DNA of 64,000 bases from Ophiodon elongatus (GCA_016806645.1 JACSYO010000566.1:948001-1012000); one strand, 5' to 3'. Counted from the stretch's first letter, positions 1-13,567 are shown. Program-made: numbers and translations. The notes: generated by a model not told the origin, from the sequence alone.

Positions 1-648
1 CCTCGGTGGACTGTAAGTCTGAAGATGATAAAGCACTAAGAAGCCACACAGGCTTTGGAGTAGAGCCGTTTCTACAGCAGATGTTGTAAGTCTTTTTGTT
101 GTGCCACATACTCGCGCTTCCCATCAAATCCTATTCAACATGTCTCCCTTTGAGGGAGGCACTTCATCCTGAAATGAGATCTGAGATCTGTCGTTTTTTA
201 AGTTGTTGCTCCTGCAAACTGTAAAATCCCAAGGTTCTTGTTTCAGATTAGGAGACTTGGCAGTGGAAAAGATACAAGCATTTCAGACCGAGGGATTTCA
301 CTCTGTCGGAGATATCAAGAAAGCACTTTTTGTTGTTTCTTTTTACCCAAGTTGATCATCTGGTCTCTCAATCAGATGGTTGCCACAAGGTTCTACACTC
401 AGCAGCAGCTAGAAATCTCAATTTACCGCTTCTGTCCTTTAAACTTGTCACCAGAAAAGCTTTACTTTTGCCAAATCGTTTGTCCTCCACATCGTCAAAG
501 GCCTCTCTCCTGTAAAAGTGAAAATACGAACAATAAAGCGCTTCATTGTGTTGAGTTTATTAATCTGACCTCTGAGAAAAATCAATGCTCGCTGGCTAAA
601 AATGAGATGCTTGCTTTAGTCTTTAGTGAAATCAATACATGTTGTTTT

Positions 649-665
649 AAAAAAAAAAAAAAAAA
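649..665 (+). repeat. poly-A run
   Basis: An uninterrupted A run of about 17 bases, without a recognisable retroposed sequence upstream. Confidence 0.9.
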
Positions 666-1205
666 GGGGAAAATTTAGAGTGGTAAATCTGCCACCGTTT
701 CCAATTATGGACTGCACGTGTGCACCAAACAGAACGCTTGACAGGCGTAGCAACAGTAGCTAAGAGGGACGGGATCTTGCTTTGACGTGAGCATAGCAGG
801 CAGACATATGGCAACGCTCACCTTTCCCTTGGTTTGGTTTCTGTCCCATTGTGTCTGTTCTATCTCTGGCCTCGGGTACCTGTTTTATCAGTGTTCCCTT
901 CACGGCAGAGCCACTTCATCCTCTTCATTTATCGCCCCGCTGTTTATTACTTCTGCCTCGATACAAAAGCGATGGTGTGGACTTTGTTGTCTTCTCTTGT
1001 CCGTCTGTCCATTGATCTTCCTTCTTTGGGTCGCGTTGATACGAATCGGGATCGGGAGTAGTTTTTTCTAGCGATGGTCAGTTCAGAATTGACCATTTAA
1101 AAAATCTCCAGCGCAAACCGAGACGCTTGCACACATTCACCACAGGTATGTCATATTAGCAGTGTGTATCGACTGTGCACTCAAGAGCTGTGACAGTGAC
1201 ATTGA

Positions 1206-1242
1206 TCTCTCTCTCTCTCTCTCTCTCTCTCCTCTCTCTCCT

Positions 1243-1282
<40 letters not shown>

Positions 1283-1376
1283 CTTCTCTCTCTCCTCTCT
1301 TCTCTCTCTCTCTCCTCTCTTCTCTCTCTCTCTCCTCTCTTCTCTCTCTCTATCCTCTCTCTCTCTCTCTCTTCTA

Positions 1377-1427
<51 letters not shown>

Positions 1428-1528
1428 GTCTCTCTCTCTCTTCTCTCTCTCTTCTCTCGTCTCTCTCTCTCTCTCTCTCTCTCTTCTCTTCCCTTCTCTT
1501 CTCTCTCTCTCTCTCCTCTCTTCTCTCT
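1206..1528 (+). repeat. long (CT)n-rich polypyrimidine tract
   Basis: About 323 bases of C and T, broken by only four purines (near 1352, 1376, 1428 and 1459), are made of CT, CCTCT and TTCTCT units. Confidence 0.97.
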
Positions 1529-1654
1529 GTGAGATTGAACTGTTTTCTTCCCATCGCTCTCCTCTGTCCTGTAAAGATCACATTGGGCGGATCAGCCTCT
1601 GCCTGGCTGATTTCTGGCCGGCAGCCTCCCACCTTGGCTGTTGGCTGTCTTATT

Positions 1655-1657
<3 letters not shown>

Positions 1658-1732
<75 letters not shown>

Positions 1733-1741
1733 TGTGTGTGT
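1658..1741 (+). repeat. (GT)n microsatellite
   Basis: About 42 units with one interruption near 1725. Confidence 0.97.
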
Positions 1742-2860
1742 ACACCTCTTCCTTGGCTGAATCGGTGTTTATACAGCCCTTTACATTTGATCTTTGTCCC
1801 GCTTGAGGCGCATGCATGCACGTGTGCGCGAGCGACCCGCTTCCTGCTCTCGCTGCGCCGCAGAGATGATGGCCTGCCTCTCCTCTGCACGTCAACCTGC
1901 TGCATGCGTTGGTGCTGGCTCGCCGCCTGTGCCCCTCACCTCGTCCCCGTCGCCTCCCCTCACTTCCTCTCTCTGGCCCGTGCACAGGAAAGCCAGTTTA
2001 ATGTCAGGTTGACTTTCAAAAGGGCTTTTCACTGCAGCCCGCCACTGCTCGCTTTTGCCTCAGCTTCTTCTTCTCTTTTTTTTCTTTTTTTTCTCTTTTT
2101 CTTTGTCAGCCAATTTGAGACTGAAAGTTTTCAGGCCGATTGCGATTGATTTTTGCCGCGCAAGGCTGCTCAGCTGATTGAAAAAAGGCTTTATTCTAGA
2201 AGAAGGTGGCACAGGGTGTGTGGCGTTCTGCATTTTGTTTTATTTTCTTCTTCTTTTTAGATTCGTGGGGCAAATGAAAAGAGGACGTACAACTTTGAAA
2301 TGCGATTAACTCCAGTCTCGGTGACAAAGCCCCAAAAATATGATTACTTCTAACTGACTGTTCTCCTCAACCGAACGATTCTTATGAATCCCGAAATTAA
2401 TTGTGTGGGAGTTGTTAGAGTGTTATTGCCTCAGAGAGTCTGTTTAATTCATCAGGTTGACTAAACCTCCAACTGCGACCCAGTTCACTTCTTGCGTCTC
2501 CTCTTTTCAAGCCAACCCCTCTGCGGGGACTGTTCCCATTTGGAATGTTTATCCAGTTAAGAGGAAAGCCTTGAAACCACGCAGAGACAGAAACAGAAAC
2601 CGATCTCTTAGTTAAATACTTGTCTTGAATTAATAAGTCCCCCAAAACATCTGAGCGACTGGATCATTTGAAGTTTTGTTTGTCTGAGGGGAGAAGACCG
2701 AGCATCTTCCCGCTTCGTGCCTCTCATCGTTGATTGAATGGGGCCTTTATCAGCCTTCGTCTAGCAACACCAAAGGTTGGCATGGCAGTGCATTGTACTT
2801 TGTTTTTGCCTCTTTTTCTGGAAGTTGCACAGAGAATTGCTCATGTTGATTCAGTCGGCT

Positions 2861-2875
2861 GGGTTAGGGTTAGGG
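2861..2875 (+). repeat. short telomere-like motif
   Basis: GGGTTAGGGTTAGGG contains two full TTAGGG units. It is too short to call a true interstitial telomeric array. Confidence 0.8.
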
Positions 2876-3128
2876 TCTCCTCCTTTCGTTTGAGAGAGAA
2901 GTTTTTTTTTTAAATGTTGTTTATGGAATAGTTCGTCATTAGATCGTCCCATCGTCCTCGGGATGATAGAAAAGTGTGTCCGGGATGAACAGAGGTCTTC
3001 CCCGGGACGCCCTCGGGACCAAAGGGACTTGTATGCAGGAATGTGAAACTAGTCGCGGGGGCACACCCTATTTGTTTTTTACCTGACAATGCTACATTGT
3101 GAAGAAACTAATCCGGGTTGAAAAAGAA

Positions 3129-3254
3129 GCGTTTCCCCTCCGTTTCCAGTCTTTGTGCTCAGCTAAAACCAACCGTCTGCTGCCTGTAGCTTCATATTTA
3201 CCACACAAATATGACAGCGGTATCACTCTTCTCATCTAGCTGTCAGCAAGAACG
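3129..3254 (+). repeat. interspersed repeat family A, copy 1
   Basis: The copy contains CGTTTCCAGTCTTTGTGCT, then GCCTGTAGCTTCATATTTA and TCTTCTCATCTAGCTGTC. This order matches a common percomorph repeat I remember from other genomes but cannot name. Copies B-D in this window carry neighbouring or overlapping parts of the same unit. Confidence 0.65.
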
Positions 3255-3599
3255 TTAGTTATTTTAACTGAGAACCCAAATCCTATATTATTAAAAGATA
3301 TGGCCTGAGCATGAAGCAACCGAAACTAAACCAGGCACCGGGGTCACTCCAGGCGCTGGTGTCAGTTTCTTTTCCTCCTGCCAGGCGCTACCAAGAAAAG
3401 GGGGGGACATCCAACCGCTGTGGCATTGGCTTGAAAGTGGCTCTGTTTGCCACAAGCCTAACCTCTACTCCAAGCATCCACCTGGTGCCTTTATTCCCCT
3501 TTCCACCCCCCTTCCACCAGTCGCACCCTCGGGGGAGGGAATCTAAAGAACTAAAAGCGCAAAGTGGCGCTGCTAAAAGCGGCTGTAATGGATCCCCAC

Positions 3600-3625
3600 T
3601 GTGTGTGTGTGTGTGTGTGTGTGTG
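3600..3625 (+). repeat. (GT)n microsatellite
   Basis: About 13 units. Confidence 0.95.
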
Positions 3626-4641
3626 GGGGTCGAGAAGGGAAACGAGAGGGAAAACCCCCCACGGTGGGAGCCTATTGTGCGGGGAGCACGAGCACTTGGT
3701 CTGGGCGGTGGCGGCGGATGGAGACCTCAGGCAGTTGGTTCAGTTGAGCGGAGGAGATGACAGGAGAGAAGAGTTATTGTTTGTACGTATGCCGGCTATG
3801 GACACAACATGGGCACAAAACATGATCCCGGGGCAGCTTTCCTCCTGGCGGGATGCTTCTCATACCTCGCGAGGCCCCTGGCTATTCTTGCTAACAAGCA
3901 ATTTGTGTCGAGAGCTGGCCTTCGATAAAATATACAGACGCCAGCATGGAAATAGTACAGCAGCTTTGATGTCGGTGAGAAAATGCAACTTTAACTGGTA
4001 TTTAGAGGGCAAAGATCCTTTTTGATAGCAGATGTGTTTTGTTGGTCAAGTGATAAAATACATTGCGTTTGCTGTGGTTACTATTTCAATCCTCAAGGGC
4101 ATCTGAATTTTCAAAATAGCATCAGAGCCCTTCTCGATGTACTCGGTGCCCAGAGAGAAGCCTCTGCCGTTAATGGATCAATAATGGAAATCTCTTTTTG
4201 GATCATGTATCCCCCTACCTATTTATCTACAGCCTAATGACCTGTCAGCGTTTCCATTTTGACCTTGATGGTCATTACAAAGCCCGGTATCATATTTCGG
4301 TCTTTGAGCACGTTGAGCTTTTTGAAGAAAAGATGCTTTCATGTTGTTTCACTGGTTCCACTTGAAAGGCCAGCGCGATGGATAGCTTAGCTTATGAGTG
4401 ATTTATGCCTCCCGTCCTCCTGGCTTTGTTTACGCAACACCTCCGGCGCCCGCTGGTACGCGGCTGCTGCAGTGAAACGAGGCGTGCATTTGTTTCCCCA
4501 TCAACCCTCAAAAAAATAAACTTAATTGGAGTAGCGAAGCGCAAAACACACTCTTCACAGCCAGCATACATGCGAGGGGCTCGCACGCCGGAGCAGATGC
4601 CCGAGTGGAAGCAGAACCGTGCCTTGTCTTCCTTCCTGTTC

Positions 4642-4644
<3 letters not shown>

Positions 4645-4677
<33 letters not shown>

Positions 4678-4712
4678 CTCTCTCCCTCTCTCTCTCTCTC
4701 TCCCTCTCTCTC
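4645..4712 (+). repeat. (CT)n microsatellite
   Basis: An interrupted CT tract of about 68 bases. Confidence 0.95.
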
Positions 4713-5573
4713 AGCTCTCTCAGACCAGCTCGGGCCTTCTGCCGCGTCGTGCTGACATAATGAGTATGGGGATGCTAAAAATACTGATGCACAAGTGGAG
4801 CATGCTGCACTGCACACGCTTATGACATATGTTTTAGCATGATCGCTGATGCGACTGTTTCCCCGAAGCGGAATAAGAAGCAGAAGAAGAAAGCCTTGGC
4901 TTGTGAGTCGGATCAAAAGTGCAACTGTTTCCTTTTTGAACCTGCCTTTGATCAGTGGACAGTAACCTAGGCTTGTCGTTATAACAATATCAACAGGTAC
5001 GAGGAGGCCCCCGATTCGACATTACATATTCTGCGGTTGATTTCTTGATTATTGAGTTCAGAGGTTAGCGTGGTAATGACGGTGATTGAATGGGCGTTTG
5101 GAACCAGGCCATTGATTTGTAGAGGAATGTTTCCAGTCATCATTAGCGGTGATGCGTCACCCGTAAACCCCCCCCCTCCCCCATCCCCACCCCTCCACCA
5201 CCAGACCCTCATCTGGACTACAGCCATAATCCTCTCCGCACAGGCTGTCCAAATGCACCAGCAACCTCACCACCACGGCCACCTGGGGGATACGGACTGG
5301 GTTGCATATGGCTGTGCTTGCTTGGCACATGGCTGTGAGACTGGACACACATGTGCACACACATAGATATGTGTGAGGCCAGCACATTTCTCCACCTAAT
5401 TATCAGATGCCAACATCAATGTCACATTTTTTAACGCAAGAATAAATACACCATCCTGTCATGCTGTGCACAAATCCGTCTTCTTTTGCTCAGATCACGC
5501 GGGAAGAGCTTCGTCTGATGTTTATTCAGTTCACTGCATTTCACATCAGTTGTAACATGTTATATGTAATTTA

Positions 5574-5682
5574 GGGCTGCAACTAATTATTATTTCATTA
5601 TTATTGGTCTATGAAATGTCAGAAAAATAGCAAAACGTTTCCATCGCGAGATCCCAAGCTCTGACTATGTGAGCCTTCAAAA
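5574..5682 (+). repeat. interspersed repeat family B, copy 1
   Basis: It begins GGGCTGCAACTAATTATTAT and continues GGTCTATGAAATGTCAGAAA and ATCCCAAGCTCT. This is the start of a very common teleost AT-rich repeat that I recognise but cannot name with certainty. Confidence 0.65.
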
Positions 5683-6733
5683 GCTGATATTGGCTGATCG
5701 TGATATAGTTTTACTGTATATGCGCTCACTTTCCCAAGCGAATATGAAGGAAGGGGAAACAACAGAAAGGGAGGTGGATGTGGATGAGATGCAGGGGGAG
5801 AGAGGCGAGGCGGAGAGAATCAGACCAGACACTGTGACGGTTGACGGGCTGTCACTCGACGGCCCACGCGGTGTTCCTCCTCAGAGTTGAGTGGCCATGG
5901 CTGGCCGAGCGCCGTCCCAGCGTGCCTCTATCCGCCCGTTTGAGTTTGGGGAACCCGAACTCCGTATAGCTCATTAGAATCTCTCTACTTTCCTCTCCCC
6001 TCCAGGGAGCACCGGGCGTTGAACGGGCACGCAAATGAGGCTACACCTTTCTACTTTGTGTAACGCTGCTCACTCGCAAACCGTGGGAGGAGAACAACAA
6101 AGATGAAATTAATCACTCCAGCCTCTTCCCTCCCACTTCTCTCATCCCTCTTCCCCCTTCAAGTTCACAGCTCCTGCAGACTTTTTTTTTTTTAACTAGT
6201 TTTATTTAATTACAGACAGCGTTAAGGTGCACACAACTGCCGTTGACCTACATCAGGAAAGTGGGGCGTTTTTTTATTTTTATTTTATTCGCCCCCTCCA
6301 ACTTCTTACCCCACTATTGATTTTGTCTGTGTGAGCACGAGCAAATTAGCTGAGCGCGGCCATCAGTTTGACAACATTCTGTCACTGCCTGTAGGTCTGC
6401 CTCCGTCTTTTGCTGATGCATAGCCTAGTTTAGCCTAACCACAGCCGCCCCCCCTCCACCCCCACACTTCCCCGATTTGATCTGGAGGATGTGTGAGAGG
6501 AGTTGCGAATCTTATCCATTTGGGGTCCCTGGCAGGACGAGAGCCATTATGGAACAAACTGGAGGGCAGTCTCTTTGTGCGCACTGATGTCGCCGCAGTA
6601 ATGGGCAAGATTAAGGCAAAGTGTGAAGCAGCTCCTCGAGCTGAAGCAAATTTCAAAGCAGGCACTAGGGATTCTCTTGCGTGACAGTTGAGTATTGGTT
6701 AATTATTTTTACGGTTGGAGATGGCTCGAGTGG

Positions 6734-6790
6734 CTTCTCTTTCTCTTCCTCTCTCTCCCTCTCTCTCTCTCTCCCTCCCTCCCTCCCTCT
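6734..6790 (+). repeat. (CT)n/(CCCT)n tract
   Basis: A pyrimidine tract with CT units followed by CCCT units. Confidence 0.9.
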
Positions 6791-6846
6791 GTGTCTTTTC
6801 CTCAGTGTAGCTTTTGGCTGTGTGATTTCCTACGTGGTTTGCTTTG

Positions 6847-6884
6847 ACACACACACACACACACGCACACACACACGCACACAC

Positions 6885-6949
<65 letters not shown>

Positions 6950-6953
6950 CACA
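6847..6953 (+). repeat. (AC)n microsatellite with GC interruptions
   Basis: About 107 bases of AC with regular ACGC interruptions in its first half. Confidence 0.96.
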
Positions 6954-7834
6954 TCTCTGCTCCGCAGTCCCCTTTGCTTGAGTTTGATTCCTTGAAGAAC
7001 GCGTTCCAAACCATGGTGGTTCTCTCTCTTTTCCTCTCCTGTTTTTTTTTTGCTCCATCTCTGCGAGCCCAGAGTCCTCCAACCCCAGGAATAATCCACC
7101 CTGATCCACCAATGGCATGCAGGAAAAATAGCCCCGACGACAGCTGAACCCCTTAGCCCTGCCGGAATGTGTGGCCACGTGCACACAGGCCATACATTCA
7201 CGACGCACACAGAGCCGCACAGTGCTGGAGCCGAACAGAGCGCCTCATTCTAAAGATGGCTGCTTCGAGGAATCAGGCGCAACCAGCCATCCGCCGGTGT
7301 TTACACTAGCGCCCTCGTATATGTCGACTCTGGATGAACATGAAAGCGAATTTGGGGTACGAGTCACCTTTTGGATTTTCTTTTTCCTTTTTAAATTTTT
7401 TTTGTTTTTCTTTTTTTTTTTTTACACATGAGGCCTACATTTCCTGACAGCAAGCGCCATGCGAGGTGACCCGGGCACGTAGAAGGAAGGAAATCCATTT
7501 CCTACAGAAAGCCATTACAATTGGAACACTAATGATTTCCCTGATATATTGTTGTTGCAAACCAAGTTTGTACGCAAGAGAGTAATTGTTTGACAGCTTG
7601 TCTTTGTAGGTTCCTGTACATCAGAGTTTTCTAATCTGCCCCCTTACACTTGGCCATGTCTTTTGGTGTGATGGCATGCGAATGTGTGCTCCATCCATTA
7701 TTGATCCGTCTACGTTACAGCAGATGTCAGAGGAACTGGTATGCCAGCGAGCCACGGAATCCAACCCTCATTTTTCAGTTTTCAGTGTGCGAGGCTCTCT
7801 TTATATGGAAATAATGAGAATCAGTGCCAATATA

Positions 7835-7867
7835 GACACACACACACACACACAGTCACACACACAT
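7835..7867 (+). repeat. (AC)n microsatellite
   Basis: About 15 units with one GT interruption. Confidence 0.92.
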
Positions 7868-8797
7868 GCACATTCATTCTCCAAATCCTGTGTCTCATGG
7901 AAAAAAGGGGGAATGCGTATCACGTGAACACATTTTTATTTCTATTCCGAGGCTCGGGCTCGATGACGGGTTTCCTACTGGTCGTACGTCTCGGCTCAGC
8001 CGGCCCTCGCTGCCGTCGCTGTCTCGCCACTGTCCGTTAAAACGTCCTCCTCTGCTCCTTGGACCCCGCTGGGCTTCAGGGACCTGTGGCAGAGCTTACG
8101 AACGCTTGCTGTCTTCGACTGGCCTGATACCCAGCGGTACCCGCTGCACTCGGAAACGCCTGTTCAATGGCTCTTTGTTTGGAGGCCTTTAGGAAGTGTA
8201 TTGGTTCCAGATTTGCAGATTGCATTTGAAATCCGCCTGTAAACTATGAACAGAAACAGTTAGAGTTAATACAAGTTAAGGGCTTATATATGTTTATGAT
8301 TATATTAGTTGTGCTGATGACTTCCCTGTTATCCCTTTATATTCCCCTCTCTAGGCAACATGGGAGGTACAAGAACCACAACAGTGCTCAGACGTCTCTC
8401 TTCCTATAAGCCAGAGCTCGCTGTGATTTGTGCGGTTTATGTTTTTATAATTTAATTTCTTCCTCATTTGCTCTTCCTCTTCTTTACTCTCTGTCTCACA
8501 TCTCTTCAGCGGACAAATTAATTGGGAAACACGATGCACGGTGTGCACTTAACACACATTTATTGGGTTTGGGGTGGCAGTGCTTTGCTTTGCATCGGCC
8601 CTGTTTTGTATCTGTTGTGATATTTCTCTGTGCTGATGACATGGGATTCTGTCTGGCTTTTATGGAAAACTCCCATTGTGATAGGATTTCTAAAGCTGGA
8701 TTTCGAGGGAATTATTAATCGGCAAAAAATGTGCACAAGAGCCCACAAACACACATTGTTGAATGTTCAATCTGTCCAGGGAACATTTTGCGGCTCT

Positions 8798-8801
8798 GCG
8801 C

Positions 8802-8842
<41 letters not shown>

Positions 8843-8869
8843 CACACGCGCACACACACACACAGACAC

Positions 8870-8902
<33 letters not shown>
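8798..8902 (+). repeat. compound (ACGC)n-(AC)n-(ACAG)n tract
   Basis: It starts as GC and ACGC tetranucleotides, passes through AC and ends in about eight ACAG units. Confidence 0.97.
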
Positions 8903-9136
8903 GTTAGTTAATGGTTATAACCGCTGCCTGGCCTATCTCTTTATCATTAAACAAATAATGCATCTGTCATACATAGGGGCTCTTTTGCCACGTCAATGGG
9001 AAGCGGCCATATTTAAACTGCAGATAGGCTCCTATTGTGAAGCAGTGACTAGCTTAGCTTAGCTGATAATACAGTACGCTCCAGTGGCTCGTGTTTGTGT
9101 AGCACCTGCCATCTGTGTGTCCTTGAGTGGAGCCAC

Positions 9137-9149
9137 TGTGTGTGTGTGC

Positions 9150-9192
<43 letters not shown>

Positions 9193-9200
9193 TGTGTGTT
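9137..9200 (+). repeat. (GT)n microsatellite
   Basis: An interrupted GT tract; a second tract follows at 9283-9318. Confidence 0.93.
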
Positions 9201-9280
9201 TCGGAGTTACTCCTCGCCGCCACTTCCTGTGAAGTGTCTTCAATTGCCCTGGCTGTGCTCGGGAGGCCACCACCGTCTGT

Positions 9281-9282
<2 letters not shown>

Positions 9283-9318
<36 letters not shown>
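9283..9318 (+). repeat. (GT)n microsatellite
   Basis: About 18 uninterrupted units. Confidence 0.95.
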
Positions 9319-9321
<3 letters not shown>

Positions 9322-9696
9322 AGGCAATCACGGCGTGTTCACGAACATGTCCTGTTCCAGTCAGCGCTTCCTTCCCGCGCCTCGACCCCATGCAGTGAAT
9401 CTGTGCACACGCCGGACATCCAGACCGACTTGCACCCAGCAGCCCTTCAGCTCGGCGCGAGTGATCTTTTCATTCACTTTCCCGCTTTTCATACACTCAC
9501 TCCCCAGTGACCCGAATTACTCCCCGATGCTTCAGCGCTCTCTCTTCTCTCATACAGTCGCTCCGTCTCCACTTGTAAGTCAGCTCTTTGTTTCGCCTCC
9601 TTCGGAAGAGGAGAGCAGGATGGAGGCTACTAGGCCAGGATGGGGAAGTGAACACACACGATAATGGCTAGTATTTGGGAGACAAGTCCAGTGGGA

Positions 9697-9699
<3 letters not shown>

Positions 9700-9737
<38 letters not shown>
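9700..9737 (+). repeat. (CT)n microsatellite
   Basis: About 18 uninterrupted units. Confidence 0.95.
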
Positions 9738-9740
<3 letters not shown>

Positions 9741-10422
9741 CGTGTGTGATGCTTCTTCTCTTATCCTCCCCGCTTTGTGTCTCATCTTGTTCGCGACAAA
9801 CCGAGTGAAATTTGACTCTTGGTGGTTGGCAGCGAGATTGCCAACTTTGCGCAGACGTGAAAACAAGTAATATAATTGCTTCAATTGTCTCCAACTCCAT
9901 AATTAGCTGCGGGCCTTTCATCAACATGTAATGTACTTTCCCCCCTCCTCCCCTCTTTCTTTGTCGTCGTCTCTTTTTTTCCCCTTTGCACTCCAGTTAC
10001 GGCATCTTCTGGGAGGCTTAGCGTTTAGCGGTAGCAGCATGGGGTCACTGCTCCGTGACTGGCTTATATCGCGCTTCAAAGGGACACGTACGGTCAGCCT
10101 CATTACTAATGGGAGACTTATGATCCGAGGGGGGAATTAGATGAAAATGGCTTTCGAGGCTGAAGTCAATATTAAGCCCATGGTCCACCGCTGACATTTA
10201 TCTTCAGGATTCTTTTTTTTTGACATCTTAACCCAACTTCTTTTCTCTTTTTTTTTTTTTCTCTTTTTAATTTGACATCTTCCCCATCTTCTCAAGTTAC
10301 ATTTGACACCTTATTCACCTCTTCTCTTCTCTATGAAACTTCCTCGTCCTTTCATTTTCATTACTTCATCGACCCATGTTGATCGACCCAACTCTTCCCC
10401 ACTCTCAGGCTAACCTTTCCCC

Positions 10423-10423
<1 letters not shown>

Positions 10424-10463
<40 letters not shown>
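10424..10463 (+). repeat. (GT)n microsatellite
   Basis: About 19 uninterrupted units. Confidence 0.95.
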
Positions 10464-12226
10464 GCTGTAGATCTAAGGGTTTGCTAATCAGATTAGGCAG
10501 AAGCCTGCCCGCCCATAGGGACGATGTTAACTCAGCCTCTCGGTTAGACCTTGTGTGTTTAGAGGTGCACTTTAACCGACAGAAACACATACAAAAATAC
10601 ATATTGTGTAGGCGCATGCGATGCCACAGATATGTTTGTGGCTATAGCAAGAGGCCAGGCTGTGGTTTTTTTTCACAGAAATGAAGCTGTAAAGTTTCAC
10701 TTTTCATTTTCTCTCTCGCTCTCAGCACCCAAGCCCGATACCTCAGAGAGCTAAAGACTATTACTGGCTTTTTATCACCACACATGCATGATAGAATTAC
10801 CCCCAAAGTGCATCTAGGTGTTTATCTGACCCCCGTTAGCGCCAGGAAACATGGGACGGCTCTCCTCCTGCAGTGAGGCATGCCGCGCGATCGTTTTAAT
10901 TTTGAGCTCAGAGGAGGTGTTTGTGTTCTGCGAGTTCATTTCGTCGTCCGCGGGCTTTTGTGATACGGCTCGCACTCTGCAATTGAGAGAGCGCGGCGGT
11001 GATGTTGTGGTGGCGCGTTGCCTTAACGACAGAAAAAAAAACAAAAAAACACACACACGCAAAAAAAAAAACACCCCGCATCTGTGTGTAATAAAACGCG
11101 TAACTTGTTCCCAGGCTACTCGCGCAGCCATCCAGTGGGTTTAACTAAGAAGAAAGCCTCCGTATGGCCGTTCATGGATGAGTGCAGATTCCGAGATGGT
11201 GTGTTACCACCCCCGTATGTGTGTGTGTGTGTGTGTATCATGTGCCTCCGCAGACCCATGAGCGCACTCTCATGCATCGTGTGCATGCATGAGATGCTGC
11301 ATGTGTGCCGTACAACATGCTTGTCACCAGAGTCGGGTGGGGAAATGTGTTTTTTTTTTTTAACGAGGGCGATAAGCACCAGCTGTCCGAGCATGATATG
11401 TCCGAATCGAACGGTGTGATGCCGCGAGATTAACGCAGTGACGCGCGCCGAGTGTACGAACGAAACGCATCCTTCATAACCCTGAGATGCACAGCTCGTG
11501 CATCGTCCTCGGGCCTGAGGAACGAGGCCCAGCTGATTCATCCGAGAACGCATTAAAAGTGAGGCTTCTCCTGCTCTCAGCCAACTCTGATGAAAGAGAT
11601 GTGTATTTATTTAGGTACAAAATAATTTACAACCAGGTGTCTAATTCAGACATAATGGTTATTTATCGCTTCTGGGGCACAAGGATACAACCATCCAAGA
11701 GTCCGCTGGTGCTTAAATTCTGAATCTAGTGGACGGTGTCTTGCATAATCTCACAGAACGTCTTGGATAGCGGATCATAGAGTGAGTTAGTTTGGATCCA
11801 GACCAAAAGCAGCCCTGTGTTAAAACAACACGTTAGGGAGGGGGGTTCGTGTTGGTGGAGGCGTATAGTGTTCTTTCCTGGTGAGACAATGAAATACAAA
11901 CCAGTAGTTCCAGTTGGAGTAACACTCTGATTTGCTTCATTTCAAACTGCAGCTCTCAAATGTGAGAGACGGGCGACAGATCCATGAAAGGAAATGTGTC
12001 TCAGAGAGGTGTTGGTGACTATGAGCCCCCAGCCCAGTCTAACGAAATGTTCCCCTCATTTGGTGTTTTATTGTCGGTGGAAGAGAGCACTGTCTCACCT
12101 AGTGGCCCCCTCAATTGTGTACCATATGACACATAGTGATAACAGTATTCAGCTGGGTTGAGATCTGGTGCCATTGGATATTTTCATCAATTCAGTCGCC
12201 CCTGCCGTTGCCCTGACAATGTTTTC

Positions 12227-12227
<1 letters not shown>

Positions 12228-12270
<43 letters not shown>

Positions 12271-12275
12271 CTCTC

Positions 12276-12307
<32 letters not shown>
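12228..12307 (+). repeat. (CT)n microsatellite
   Basis: About 80 bases of CT with two G interruptions. Confidence 0.96.
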
Positions 12308-12314
<7 letters not shown>

Positions 12315-13546
12315 ACTGTTCTTTGCTGTTATCTAACAAGTGGGAGCTTTGCTATTTTCCGATTCCTGTTCCCCTGCTTTAATGTCATTCTATGCCAGAG
12401 CTATTCTGAAGTCCAAGCCTTTCATCCAGCAACAAGTAAGCTCTCATAGCTGATGACTGCTTCTGGTTTTCGAGATTATAAAAAAAAAAAAAATCACACA
12501 ATCGGTATCTTTTCACGCGTTCACATTACAAGGTCTGAAAGAGCGTTCAGTCAAAAAATGGTTTGTGAAACTGCGAAATATGAAGTGTGCGCTGATGTTG
12601 GTGCGCTGTCAGCCAGGCAGGTGGATCCCCGAGCACGGAGAGCCTCTCCCAACCACAGCGAGCCCGTACGGCCGTGCAGCAACAGTAATTAAGGGATTAA
12701 CGGGAGCCGGGGCGTCGCAGAATTCAACTTTTTTTTTTTCCAATCTTGAATTTCTCTCGGGTTCATTCTTCCCGTGTGTCATGCGGCCCCCTCTTCCTCT
12801 CTTTCATCCCCACGATCGATTCGACCGCGTTTAGAGCCCCGCTCTCGTCCACGACCCTCCCGATCGACAACGTGTGCACGTCTGAGAGCCATCTCTCCCC
12901 CCACCCCTCAAGCTGCCATGCCAGCGCCGGGGCAAACAAAGTGTAGTGAGATACACAAGAGCCGACAGCTCCTTATCTTTCCTGCCTCTCTGTTTGATGC
13001 TCTGTTCCCTTTTTCTCGCTCCCTAACCATCCCGCCTCTCTTCTGTCCCATCGTCTCCCTTTCGCTCGCTGCTCTGCCGCCTTTATCTGTCCTTCACCTT
13101 CTCTCTCCGTCTCTCTTTCTGTCTTTACCCAGGACTCACTGCTCTTGCTCCCCAGAAAGCGCACACACATCTATCCCACTAGTGTCTGTCCACACAGGCT
13201 GTGTCTGCAGGCTACACGGCACTGCCTCTCCTGACAGACACATAACACAAATACAAATCTAAAGTTTTTTTTTTCTTACCTGCTCTGCTTTTAACATCCC
13301 ATTGATTTTCGCTTCACCTCAGACGAAGCTTTCCCCCCTTTTTTTCTTTCCCATTTTCATAAAGGCCACACCTTCAGTGTTTCAACTGGAGATGCGGTTT
13401 TTGGTTGGATTGCGTTTCACCACGTTTTCATCATCGTTTCACCATCCTCAATGTGGACCTGACTGCTGTTTGAGTTGCCATAGCCCCGGGGCTATGAAAA
13501 CAAACGTGTGCGCATGTGGTTTTTTTTTTTTTTTCTTCTTCTTTCC

Positions 13547-13567
13547 CAGTGGTGGGTGAGGGTCTAT
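13547..13567 (+). repeat. 21-bp direct repeat, first copy
   Basis: CAGTGGTGGGTGAGGGTCTA plus one T occurs here and again, identical, at 14540-14560, 993 bases downstream. The bases on either side do not align. Confidence 0.9.

Noticed and set aside
1156..2149. Long open frames on both strands (up to about 320 residues) across the CT and GT tracts
   Set aside because: The products are Leu/Ser, Arg/Glu, Cys/Val or Thr/His repeats, i.e. translations of simple sequence with no domain.
2861..2875. Interstitial telomere array
   Set aside because: Only two full TTAGGG units; short enough to be chance.
6435..6684. Overlapping open frames of 60-76 residues on both strands
   Set aside because: Length is within chance expectation and no family similarity is visible.
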